DNA of 64,000 nt from Perkinsus olseni. Lineage: Eukaryota; Perkinsozoa; Perkinsida; Perkinsidae. Location of the stretch: contig JABANP010000112.1 of the NCBI GenBank assembly GCA_013115135.1, positions 1 to 64,000 of the forward strand, written 5' to 3'. Below are positions 11,282 through 20,219 of the stretch, in pieces. The translations under genes and the position numbers were made by a program. The first letter of the stretch is position 1. Every line of letters starts with the position of its first letter. The notes under the pieces were generated by a model. That model worked only from the letters and a program-made list of their open reading frames with translations. It made no database searches and was not told the origin of the DNA.

Positions 11282-11455
11282 TGTAGACCTTAGGAATTGA
11301 CCTTAGGTTCACTTGCTTTCTTGCTTTCTTGGGTCGCTTGACATTCCTTACCTCGGTCTGAAGTAGACAAGTGCTCCATGGAATGACCTTTGGCTCGCCT
11401 GTAGCGTGATCGAAATTGGTGTCACGTCACCTCGTGTACGTCACGCATCCTACTC
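11282..11455 (+). repeat. 3' LTR of the Ty3/gypsy element, left part
   Basis: First 174 bp of the 3' LTR, identical to 3192-3365 of the 5' LTR. It is interrupted after ...CATCCTACTC by the nested tyrosine-recombinase element and resumes at 18388 with GCTAAGTTC. Confidence 0.95.
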
Positions 11456-11625
11456 AGCAAGGTAATGGCGAACGTGATTGGCGCGGTAAAATGTGGTAGC
11501 TCGCGCCCAAGGGTCTTGTGCGCGCCTCGGCCAGCAGAGCGCGCCGTAAATCGATTGCGCTATGACGTGCTCGACAAGATAGGCTTGCCGTTGGCTCACG
11601 TGTTAGTCTACGCTTGTCTAGAAAA
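11456..11625 (+). repeat. Split direct repeat A1
   Basis: 170 bp starting AGCAAGGTAATGGCGAACGT; its second copy (A2) is at 17948-18117. As far as I can see the copies are identical. Confidence 0.93.
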
Positions 11626-12261
11626 GACGTCCACGTCTCTTGTCTACGCTTGTCTACACCTGTCTGGCGTTTTTCCTCTGTGAGCTAGCTCTCGAGCGGT
11701 TGACTGGTAGTGAGCCACGGCTTCTAGCCCCCCTTTTTCGCTTCGCCCCCCCCCCCCGACTTTCTCTCATCGGTTCGACCCTCCTTCGTTGCGTCGCTCT
11801 TCACCCTCTGACCGCTCAGGATCCCCTTCTCGCCCCTCCGATCCGAGGCATGGTAACCAGAAGGCTACGAGTCGACGTATCAAGCCTGCCTGTCCACGAG
11901 TCGGAGGGCGACCGAAGTCTCCCGTTCTGCACGAATTTCAACATGAAACCTTCAAGGCTAACCGGCGCCTTGCCCTCTGCGGCTCTCTCTCACGTTCTGG
12001 CCCCTAGCGGCCTTCCTCTGCCCTCCGTGGCTTCGATAGTCCCTAGTCGACTTATTACTCGCCGACCAGCCCTCTGCGGCTGTGGTACCACTCCGTGGTC
12101 AGTTTAAGATACCTGGAGTTCCCATGACGGAATGTACACTGATTAAGACTTGTTCCTGCTCAACAAGTTTGTTGCCGAGTTAATCAATTGGGCCAATCAT
12201 GGTCGCACTATACTTTTGTCAGTTAAGTGGATCTTCGAAGGGTCACCCTTCCTCCCCGCGC
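11626..12261 (+). other. 5' leader of the tyrosine-recombinase element
   Basis: 636 bases between A1 and the Gag-like start codon. It contains a run of ten C near 11748 and pyrimidine-rich stretches but no convincing coding region. The short frames here have no recognisable pattern. It probably holds the promoter and 5' UTR. Confidence 0.5.
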
Positions 12262-13542
12262 ATGGCTAGGAAACCTGACGACACTCCCTCTTCTGAGAAG
12301 GCCGCGGCAGATAAAGCAGCCGCTGACAAGGCCGCCGCTGACAAGGCCGCCGCTGACGAGGCCGCCGCTGACAAGGCCGCCGCTGATAAGGCCGCCGCTG
12401 ACAAGGCCGCTGCTGAGAAGGGGACGCCTAAGCGACTCAGGAAGGCCAACGCCTCCAAGGCATCTACCTCCGATCAGACCGAAGATAACAAGAAGAAGAC
12501 GTCCCCTCCTTCGAGCTCCTCGAAGCCCCCCGTGGCCGACGACGACGAGAGGGAAGAAGATGACGGCGTCGAAGACGGGGAGACCGACGCCGACCACACT
12601 CCCAAGAAGTCGAAGTCTGCCAAGACCTCCAAACTCCTGGCCGAGATCGCCAAGGCTTCCAAGAAGTCGGGGGAAGAGACTCCCGTCATCGAGATCCCCT
12701 CGAAAGATGCCCCGAGTCCGAGTAACTCCATAGGCTCTGGGGAAGCGGCTATGTCCCGTGCCGCGAACCATTTCGTGACCAAGCTGATCGAGGGCCTTAA
12801 CAACAAGTCTCCTGCCGACGGCTCCGACGAGGCCTCTAAGAAAGACACCCTCAAGGCCGCCGCGGACGCTATCAGAAAATCTGGTATAGGCAGCTTTGAC
12901 CCCAAGCTTTTCAACATGGACGCCCTGGCAGCCGCCATCAAAGACAACAACTACATCCTAACGGAGCCCCTAGAGTCTTTCTGTGGTGACCCCGAACTCG
13001 AGAAGGAGGGCTTGGCCTACTTCGCCTCATGCCTACTATCTTGGGCCGTTACGGTTGCAATCTTGGGAGTTTGCGATTGGGGCCTAGCGATGAGTCATGC
13101 CGTACACGTCCTTTTCTCCGTCCAGTTCTCGGGCACCTCTAATAAGTTCGGCGGTCTGCCTCTCTGCAAGGCCTACGACACCCATGTTCGGCAGGGACTC
13201 GCCAAGATGGTATCTACCAAAGGGATCTCCATCCAGGATGCTCTCAGCCACCTGTCTGACGTCGACGCCTCTCAGCTGTTGATTCTGTCCTCCCAGGTCA
13301 GCTCGCGCAACGACAAGTGGAAATCCTCCGACAGCCGCGGTCACAAGCGCTCTCGGAATGACAGCTGGAACTCCTACTACAACTCCCATTCTAGTAACTA
13401 CTACTGGAACAAGAACTGGGGCAGTAGCAGCTGGGGTAACGACTGGTACAGCAGCTGGTATCCTAACTCCAAACGTTGGAAGAGTAGCGATGACAAAAAG
13501 GATGACGACAAGAAGAAGAAAGACGAGAAGGTGAACAAGTGA
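12262..13542 (+). CDS. ORF1, Gag-like protein of the tyrosine-recombinase element
   Basis: 426 residues from ATG 12262 (MARKPDDTPSSEKAAADK). The start is followed by eight 5-residue repeats of the AAADK type encoded by 15-bp units. Then comes a long charged, disordered region rich in Lys, Glu and Ser, and from about residue 160 a more globular segment containing IKDNNYILTEPLESFCGDPE. The C-terminus is rich in Trp, Tyr, Ser and Asn (SSWGNDWYSSWYPNSKRW) and ends in a Lys/Asp tail. No zinc knuckle is visible. Position before the polymerase ORF and composition suggest a nucleic-acid-binding capsid protein, as in other DIRS-order elements. That role is inference. Confidence 0.75.
   Translation: MARKPDDTPSSEKAAADKAAADKAAADKAAADEAAADKAAADKAAADKAAAEKGTPKRLRKANASKASTSDQTEDNKKKTSPPSSSSKPPVADDDEREEDDGVEDGETDADHTPKKSKSAKTSKLLAEIAKASKKSGEETPVIEIPSKDAPSPSNSIGSGEAAMSRAANHFVTKLIEGLNNKSPADGSDEASKKDTLKAAADAIRKSGIGSFDPKLFNMDALAAAIKDNNYILTEPLESFCGDPELEKEGLAYFASCLLSWAVTVAILGVCDWGLAMSHAVHVLFSVQFSGTSNKFGGLPLCKAYDTHVRQGLAKMVSTKGISIQDALSHLSDVDASQLLILSSQVSSRNDKWKSSDSRGHKRSRNDSWNSYYNSHSSNYYWNKNWGSSSWGNDWYSSWYPNSKRWKSSDDKKDDDKKKKDEKVNK
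12301..12420 (+). repeat. Eight 15-bp tandem repeats in ORF1
   Basis: Eight units of GCCGCCGCTGACAAG or close variants, encoding AAADK-type pentapeptides. Such Ala-Lys-Asp repeats are likely an extended charged helix or a flexible linker. Confidence 0.9.
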
Positions 13543-13648
13543 AGTCGATCGACTCTAGAGATTCTTTTGAGCACTCACTACCAATATCCCCATCTTTTTC
13601 TCCTCATCTATTCTCTCGCACCGAGCTTTATGTTGTTGTGTTTGTCAG

Positions 13649-16006
13649 TCCCCTGGGACGAGCAACGGCGGAGGCCATCATGAGCCGCCCCCAGTCGATA
13701 CCTCTCCTACCATCCCGGCGGCCCACTCTCCGGAGTCACCCGATTCCGCCGAGGCCGTGCGTGCACCGCGTGTCGTGCATCCGGAGCCTCTGGCGGACAC
13801 GAGCGTCATTGCCCTAGCTGACCTCCATCGGTTAGTGACGGCGTCTCCCTCCCCCGACCCGCAAGCGTCCGAAGGTACCAACCTACGCTCTAACTTATCA
13901 GAAATGGTTTGCTACTTTACGCCGAGGATTTCACGCATCGGTAGTGGTGCGCAACCGCGGGCCGTCCGCTGCGAAGACTTAGGGAAGCCCATCAAGGCGT
14001 CCTCGCCAGAGGAACATCTTTCGGTTTCCTGCGACATGGCACACCCTCTCAAGGAAGCTCCGGGACTACCTGACACGGTACGAGCGGCTATCGCAGCACA
14101 GGAAAGACTGGGACCAGAAGTGCTTGTAAAGGCGCGTTTGGAGGTCATGAAGTTCTGGGAAACCCGCCGGAAGCAGCTGGAGTCGGCTACAGAGGACTCA
14201 GTACGCAGCATGCCGGAGGAGGTGAGAGCTGTGGCAGGAAAGTTAAATCTCCCTCTATTTAAAGAGATGCTGGAGGCCACGGGCTACCCCGACGCGTCGC
14301 TCGCGGAGGAACTGCAGAACGGATTGCCCCTGACAGGGACCTTCGAGGTTCCTGAGTCGATTTTCAGACGGAATCGGGGGAAGCTGAATAAGCGCAGTGT
14401 CATGGACCTCGGAGAGTTGTTGGATGCGGGTCCAGACTTGGCGAAGAAGATGGCAAGGAAGCTGGAGGGCAACCCATCCGAGTGGGATGAGACTCTTTGG
14501 AAGAGCGCGATTGAGGAGACCGAGGCCAAGACAATGATTGGCCCCATTCCGGTTGGGAGCCTGGACACTCTCTTCGAAGGCGGTTTTGTGGCCAGTCCCC
14601 GATTTCCGGTAGTACAAACCGATAAAGTTCGTCCTTGTGACGATTTCAAGAGATCGAACGTAAACCGCACAATGATATTCCTGAACAAAGTTTCTTTGCC
14701 TACTCCGGAAGCGGCCATAGCCGTGGCACGGGAATATGCGAGGACAATAGGGTCCGCCGACATCAGATGGTGGAAGTCTGACCATGCAGCTGCATATAGG
14801 CAGGTTCCGTGCGACTGTGAGTCGCACAAGGTGAGCCCCGTCGCTCTGGGGTCCGGCTCGGGAGCTCCCGCTCTGTAGGTTGCTCGTGCTCAGGTTACTG
14901 TCGTCCTACTTCGGGATCCGTCTTCTGGTAAAGCCTCGGCCTTCTTCCATGTGGCACAGCCTTTCGGCGCATCGTCTTCAGTCATCAACTACTGTAGAGT
15001 ATCCCAGGCCCTGGCGCATCTGGGCAGGATACTGCTGGCGCTGATCTTGATAAACTTTCTTGACGATTACTTCGCCCCCGAACGCGCGTCCTCTGTTGAC
15101 TCTGGCTATGAGGCCTGGCGGTGGCTTCACGTTATCCTTGGTTGGAGACTGAAGGAGCCAAAGTGCGTCGGACCCACGTCGGATCTTTCCGTCCTAGGCC
15201 TCGGCATATCGACTTCTGGAGGCAGTCTACACCTATCACTACCCGAGGAGAAGAAGGCCAAGATCATCGATAAGATTCAGGAGGCTCTCTCCGAAGATAG
15301 ACTCTCATCTTCGGCGGCTGCGAAGCTGGCCGGCAGACTCTTATTCGCATCTACGGTTCTACCATCCAATGCTTGCAGGCCTTACCTACGGGAGGTAATG
15401 AGTCACATACACCGACCCGACGTCCAGAAGCTCTCAACGAATCGTCCGTTCGCTGTTACTGCGTTGACGCGCCTAAAGGAGATGCTGCGGGGGGCCGAGG
15501 CTGTCCGGCACATCTCACTCATGGAAGATTCAGGCATTTCCTCAGTGCGCCAGGCTTGCATTTACTCTGATGCAACATCAGCGGGCGGTATCGGCGCGGT
15601 GGCTAGCGCTAAGGACTTTGTTCGACCGATTTATGCAGCATGTGAGGCACCAGAGTGGTTTCACGCCAGACTCCTCGACCGGAAGACTCAGATCATTGCC
15701 CTTGAGCTTTTTGCCGCCCTGGTTTCAATCGAGACCTTCGGCAGATATATGTCGGGGCGCTGGGTTATAGTCTTTGTGGATAATGTGGCCGTTGAGCAAG
15801 CTTTAGTGAAAGGGTACTCCAAGCACGCGGACTTGAACCACATGATCACGAAGTTCTGGCATTCCTGCGAGAAATTCCACCTCAAGATATGGATTGATCG
15901 AGTGCCGTCAGAGCTTAATCCAGCCGATAAGCCGAGTAGGCGCATCTTCGATGAGATAGTGAGGTCGTATTCCAGGAAGGAACACCGTTTCCCTTCTTTG
16001 GACTAG
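13649..16006 (+). CDS. ORF2, reverse transcriptase-RNase H with an internal intron
   Basis: Polymerase of the nested element. One frame runs 13649-16006 except for a stop at 14876-14878. That stop lies inside a 63-nt segment (14831-14893) starting GTGAGCC and ending GCTCAG, a good spliceosomal intron. Removing it keeps the frame and joins AYRQVPCDCESHK directly to VTVVLLRDPSSGK, as in DIRS-type reverse transcriptases. The catalytic box is FLDDYF near 15060, and the fingers and palm motifs (CDDFKRSNVNR, HVAQPFGASSSV) are present. RNase H follows (~15550-15950) with acidic residues in YSDATSAG, ALELFAAL, FVDNVAVE and NPADKPSR. No ATG opens this frame nearby. A splice acceptor at 13648 could join it to ORF1. 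Family assignment is very sure, the exact 5' end is not. Confidence 0.88.
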
Positions 16007-16246
16007 TGTGCACCAGCATGTTGATTTCGCAGTTTCGGGAGAAGCCCGCATTGCGTTGAGAACCAATGACAGTCCTCCAGGGTCTTCCTCGAGGTACTTC
16101 CGTCGCGAACTCACTTCGCGCAAGGGGTTTATCGGGGACCTGCTCAGTTCTTCCGCGACTCCTTTTCCCCAGCTCGCCGGGCTCTCGCTGCTTCTTTCGG
16201 GGTGGACAGTGTTCTTCCTAGTTTGCGTCTGTTACGTGTCGTCCCA

Positions 16247-17551
16247 ATGGCCGACCAAGCTCCTCTGGAACCGTCGGTTGCGGCTCAAGAGATATGCACA
16301 TGGCTCCTCAAGTCGGGGTTCCAAACCTGGGAAGAAGTGGGATCTGAAGTCTCCGACGACGATATCCAGACTGTCGTCACAACCGGGCATGCAGATCTAC
16401 TGAGGATGTTCGTAGCTCGAGCCAACTCCGGCTCGCTTCGCGGACCCATCTGGGAGTTGCTGATATCAACAGCCACGCGCTTGCAGAGTAGATCCACGTC
16501 ACGCACGTCGCTCGAAGCCGAGGGGCTCCAGCCGAGGCAGGTACCAGGCTGGATGAAAACGCAGGCGTCGTCGAAAGGGGCGGCATCCGTTCTGGGAGGA
16601 CTAGCCGACGCAGTAGGTTCACTGAGATATAAATGTGTCTCCCAGAGCTCTCTAAGACAGTACGCTTCGGGTTTGCGGTGCTACGTGCGCTTCGCTGTCA
16701 CGGCGCTTGACCTCTCCAAAGGCTGCTCTTCCGAAAGTAACGCCGTACTTCCAGCACGCGAGGACTTGGTTTGCTTATGGCTATCGACTTTCCGTAATCA
16801 AGACACGGCAAAGTGCTATTTAACTCACCTAAGGAAGTGGCACGAGTGGCTAGACCTGAGCAAGAAGTGGGACACCATAGCGGTTCGTCAAACGGCTCAG
16901 GGCTTGTCGAGAAATCCGCGGAAGACTCTTGCCGAGAAGCCCAGAGTTAGTATACAGATGCTCAGAAACATGGTTAAGCGGGCGATCGGTAGAGGGCTCA
17001 TCGACTTTTCTTTGGCGGCGATAATGGGCTATCACTTCCTGTTACGGATCCCTTCGGAGCTCCTGGTGGCTTCAGTTGGGCAGTTAATCGTGAACGACTC
17101 GGCTAAGGAAGTTACCCTGGTACTTCCGAGACGGAAGAATTTACCCGCAGGCGACAAACAAGTGCGAAGCTGTTGCTGCAAGACGGACTCCTTGACTTGT
17201 CCTGTGGAGGCAGCTAAGGCCCTTCTCGAGCGAAGAGGCTCGTCACTGCTCGATGGTGACCCGTTGTTTCCTTTACTATCTTACAGAGCCTTCCTCTTCA
17301 TACTCCGTTCGACTCTCTCCGGCATGGGAGTCGGTGACGCCGAGAGTTTCGGAAGCCACGCTCTGAGACGGGGTGCAGCCTCGGACTTGGCGAAGAGCGG
17401 GTCGTCGTTCCAACAGATCTGCGCCCTGGGATCGTGGAGAAGTAGAGTCCCCGCGAGTGTCTATGTGGATCTGGCGGAGGTACAGAAGTTGGCATCAAGC
17501 ACTTTCATGTCCCTCCTCGAAGAGAGTGACTCTGAGTCAGGGGAAGTGTAG
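16247..17551 (+). CDS. ORF3, tyrosine recombinase (integrase)
   Basis: 434 residues from ATG 16247 (MADQAPLEPSVAAQEICTWL); an upstream in-frame extension without ATG exists. It encodes the site-specific recombinase that integrates the circular element DNA. The N-terminal part (to ~residue 250) contains a helical DNA-binding domain around SLRQYASGLRCYVRFAVTAL. The catalytic domain has the first Arg in FLLRIPSELL, the HxxR box in SHALRRGAASDLAKSG, a Trp in LGSWRS and the nucleophile Tyr in ASVYVDLAEV. The R-H-R-Y set is therefore complete and the frame is intact. The gene lies 240 bp after the RT-RH stop, in the same frame. Confidence 0.9.
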   Translation: MADQAPLEPSVAAQEICTWLLKSGFQTWEEVGSEVSDDDIQTVVTTGHADLLRMFVARANSGSLRGPIWELLISTATRLQSRSTSRTSLEAEGLQPRQVPGWMKTQASSKGAASVLGGLADAVGSLRYKCVSQSSLRQYASGLRCYVRFAVTALDLSKGCSSESNAVLPAREDLVCLWLSTFRNQDTAKCYLTHLRKWHEWLDLSKKWDTIAVRQTAQGLSRNPRKTLAEKPRVSIQMLRNMVKRAIGRGLIDFSLAAIMGYHFLLRIPSELLVASVGQLIVNDSAKEVTLVLPRRKNLPAGDKQVRSCCCKTDSLTCPVEAAKALLERRGSSLLDGDPLFPLLSYRAFLFILRSTLSGMGVGDAESFGSHALRRGAASDLAKSGSSFQQICALGSWRSRVPASVYVDLAEVQKLASSTFMSLLEESDSESGEV

Positions 17552-17692
17552 CGGTTCTCTTATCGATGTGTGTGCCTATGTCTCAGTCTCATGTAGGAAT
17601 CTGTCCTCGCAGGGTTGTCAATTAATGTAGGGGGTGGCTTTAGCAGGCAGGACCTGACACTGGACGGGAACGGACATCACCGCAGTTTCTAT

Positions 17693-17947
17693 GGGATGCT
17701 GCGCTGATATCCGAAGCTTGGAATATCTGACAGGCTCTCAGTGGGAGCTCGGGTAATCTGGATACCCAAGTGACAGCTACGTCTTGCGTCGCAAGACTCG
17801 CGAGTCGAAATCGGCGACTTCGACTGTCACGATACGATCAGATATTCACAAGGCGTTCCACCGTCCGGGTCTCGGGTTTGACTGTTAGTGTTTCACCCCT
17901 TGTACTAACAGATGGACCTTGTGGCTCGAGCGTAGTGCATCATTTTA
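17693..17947 (+). repeat. Split direct repeat B1
   Basis: 255 bp from GGGATGCTGCGC to CATCATTTTA; its second copy (B2) is at 18133-18387. It contains a dense cluster of palindromes at 17770-17830. It is directly followed by A2, so the B1/A2 junction has the sequence expected at the joint of a circular intermediate. Confidence 0.93.
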
Positions 17948-18117
17948 AGCAAGGTAATGGCGAACGTGATTGGCGCGGTAAAATGTGGTAGCTCGCGCCC
18001 AAGGGTCTTGTGCGCGCCTCGGCCAGCAGAGCGCGCCGTAAATCGATTGCGCTATGACGTGCTCGACAAGATAGGCTTGCCGTTGGCTCACGTGTTAGTC
18101 TACGCTTGTCTAGAAAA
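17948..18117 (+). repeat. Split direct repeat A2
   Basis: 170-bp second copy of A1, starting at the B1/A2 junction. It ends in TAGAAAA, followed by a 15-bp linker before B2. Confidence 0.93.
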
Positions 18118-18132
18118 AATCCCAGCCCACCC

Positions 18133-18387
18133 GGGATGCTGCGCTGATATCCGAAGCTTGGAATATCTGACAGGCTCTCAGTGGGAGCTCGGGTAATCTG
18201 GATACCCAAGTGACAGCTACGTCTTGCGTCGCAAGACTCGCGAGTCGAAATCGGCGACTTCGACTGTCACGATACGATCAGATATTCACAAGGCGTTCCA
18301 CCGTCCGGGTCTCGGGTTTGACTGTTAGTGTTTCACCCCTTGTACTAACAGATGGACCTTGTGGCTCGAGCGTAGTGCATCATTTTA
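18133..18387 (+). repeat. Split direct repeat B2
   Basis: 255-bp second copy of B1, ending CATCATTTTA at the right boundary of the element. The next base resumes the Ty3 LTR. Confidence 0.93.
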
Positions 18388-18511
18388 GCTAAGTTCATTC
18401 CTTCGTGGAACTGTTCTAACCTTACGACCTTTGACCAGGACGTAAGCGTTGAGTTGACTAGTGAAGCAACGATCTTGGTCACTTGTAGTCTTGCTCACTC
18501 GACAGACTACA
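18388..18511 (+). repeat. 3' LTR of the Ty3/gypsy element, right part
   Basis: Last 124 bp of the 3' LTR; 174 + 124 = 298 bp, exactly the 5' LTR length. It ends GACTACA and is followed by the AAGAA target duplication. Confidence 0.95.
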
Positions 18512-18516
18512 AAGAA
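18512..18516. repeat. 5-bp target-site duplication (right copy)
   Basis: AAGAA, matching 3187-3191 on the other side of the element. Confidence 0.9.
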
Positions 18517-18554
18517 AGTAGATCGGTGAAGTGGAGGAACTCCAAGACCTCAAG

Positions 18555-20073
18555 ATGCCAAGATTCTTCGCAAGTCGAGGAGCAGTCGGTGAACTCGATG
18601 CTATCATGAGGCCTACTGGAATGCCCTTGACCATTTCCGGGGTCGTTGTAGCTTTAGCGACCATCACTGAGGCACTATAGAGGCGAGAAGGTCTTATTAA
18701 GGGCGTTACCTCGCAACAGCAAGGATATCACTGTAGTAGAGGTAGGATCACTCGAAGGGTGATGGGTTATGTGCCGATACCATCTCATACGTTAACCCCT
18801 TGTATGCATGCTGGTGTGTGGCTGTGGTCGTCCATTCTGTTCTCGTGTAGTTCTGTCGTAACTAACATTGGGTAGACAGGCCTCTTATGCGTACCACGAA
18901 CATGCCCACGTCAAAGGATGTCGGACAGGCTGTTGCCTTGTCGTGGAGGTTGTATCTTGTACGACAGAGGGATTGCCATCACCTTTGACGCCGTCCTGGT
19001 CTCAGTTGATAACGCTACTCATTACGACGGTCATATCGGGTACTGTTAATGCGCTGCTGGCTTTGGCAATGTACAGCGAGAGAAAGGCAACGGCTACGAG
19101 TACGGCTCATTACTAACTTCAGCATTGGGAAGCAGGATCCTTTCAGGAGTCTGGTCGTTCCCCAACACTCTAGGGGGCGATCTCATAATCACTGCCATTG
19201 TTACCTGTATTGTCACCTGGGTTATTTCACCATCCCTGGCCATGAGGGATCTTGTTATCGGGTGGTATCTTATATTTCTGCGATCCTTCACGAACGACGC
19301 TCAGGTCGCCAATAAGGATTAAACCATCGTCTTTCCCGAAGTTTCCCATGAGCATGCCAAGATGGTTCACTCACCGTCCTCTATTCGTATCGGACCCGCA
19401 TGATAGAGTTTCCCGCGGTAGTATGCATCGCGGTATGGTGAGTGCTGCAGCCTCTCAGTCTCAGGCGTGGCACTGCTACACCAACTCCGAGCGGGGTTCG
19501 TCGTGGGGCTAGCCTTCGCTGTTGTAGGAACCCATCTCGCAGCTCTCTGCAGTCTCGCTTTTCAGTTCCTAGCCGTTCCGATCTCGATCGTCTTGGGTGT
19601 CGCTGAGGCTAGAGCTGGTGGTGGTGCTGTCTGGCACAGGAAAACACTCGTCAGTCTGTCTGTCTCATCCTTGGTTCCAAGTCGTTGCCATAGGTATGGG
19701 TGAAAGCTCTCTTTGGAGGGCTTGGAGCCGCGCTATGCGCGCATCTTTCATTATGGATACTCATCAACCAACATGCCTTTCGGGTATCTTCGAAAACGGC
19801 CGAATCGGGTACTGTATTCAGCAGCGTCACGTGGAGCATGGCTTCGATTCTTCGCATAGGATTCGTGTCGGAAGGCAGTGAGGACTTGGCGGAAGGAGTT
19901 CCTCTGTTGAAAGATGAGAGTAATGCCGCTGTGGATGATACCACATTTGGGGATGAGAAGGTACTAAGTGCTTCCAAATCTGTCCCGGCTCGATGCGGTT
20001 TCAGGTGAGTGAGGGCTCGAGATCAGCGAGTAGCGAGCGCCTACCCCCGGCGGCTGTAGCGCTGGATGTGTAG
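18555..20073 (+). CDS. Multi-exon, multi-pass membrane protein of unknown function
   Basis: Coding exons are recognisable but I have not fixed all junctions. A plausible start is ATG 18555 (MPRFFASRGAVGELDA). Later exons encode membrane segments: SQLITLLITTVISGTVNALL near 19000-19060, a block around SFPNTLGGDLIITAIVTCIV near 19155-19220, LRAGFVVGLAFAVVGTHLAA near 19480-19560, and KALFGGLGAALCAHLSLWIL near 19705-19770. An acidic C-terminal exon follows, ending at TAG 20071-20073 after an intron of ~46 nt. From memory, the SFPNTLGGD pattern with four membrane segments resembles a fungal/protist family of unknown function (DUF2456). That is a weak suggestion. It lies 146 bp upstream of Tim17 on the same strand. 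Confidence 0.6.
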
Positions 20074-20219
20074 TTCATCGTGTGTGTTTATCATGTTCCT
20101 GTGCAACCAATGTTGTAACTACCGAAAGGGTTGTGTTTTTGAGGCTTGGTTTCCTGTCATGGGGTGCATCGCAGTTTTTCATCAACGCTGGTGTTGTTTC
20201 TGCCCCTCCTTCTTATCAT

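Larger units (their letters stand above)
11456..18387 (+). mobile_element. Tyrosine-recombinase retrotransposon (Ngaro/PAT-like), nested in the LTR
   Basis: 6,932-bp element inserted in the 3' LTR of the Ty3/gypsy copy, with no target-site duplication. It has split direct repeats: A1 (170 bp) at the left end; then three coding regions; then B1 (255 bp), A2 (170 bp), a 15-bp linker and B2 (255 bp). That order is the hallmark of PAT and Ngaro elements, members of the DIRS order, which replicate through a circular intermediate. The coding regions are a Gag-like ORF, reverse transcriptase/RNase H and a tyrosine recombinase. I see no DNA methyltransferase domain, which favours Ngaro over DIRS/PAT. 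Joining the flanks restores the Ty3 LTR exactly, so the boundaries are precise. Confidence 0.93.
3192..18511 (+). mobile_element. Ty3/gypsy LTR retrotransposon, interrupted by a nested element
   Basis: Full-length LTR retrotransposon, 8,388 bp once the nested 6,932-bp insertion (11456-18387) is removed. It has 298-bp LTRs beginning TGTAG and ending CTACA, a 5-bp AAGAA target duplication, a candidate primer-binding site just inside the 5' LTR and a G-rich tract before the 3' LTR. The domain order protease, reverse transcriptase, RNase H, integrase is that of Ty3/gypsy (Metaviridae). It also has a Gag with CCHC knuckle and an extra ORF after the integrase. By eye the two LTRs are identical, implying recent insertion. 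Yet gag-pol carries several single-base frame breaks, mostly in homopolymer runs. The whole element is strikingly rich in the sense-strand hexamer GACCTT. Confidence 0.95.

Noticed and set aside
11626..12107. Open frames between A1 and ORF1 of the nested element
   Set aside because: They have no recognisable domain, overlap in several frames and include a C homopolymer; more likely leader sequence.
16008..16403. Hydrophobic open frame between RT-RH and the recombinase
   Set aside because: It overlaps the recombinase N-terminus in another frame, and its hydrophobic run is an off-frame reading. There is no independent support for a gene.
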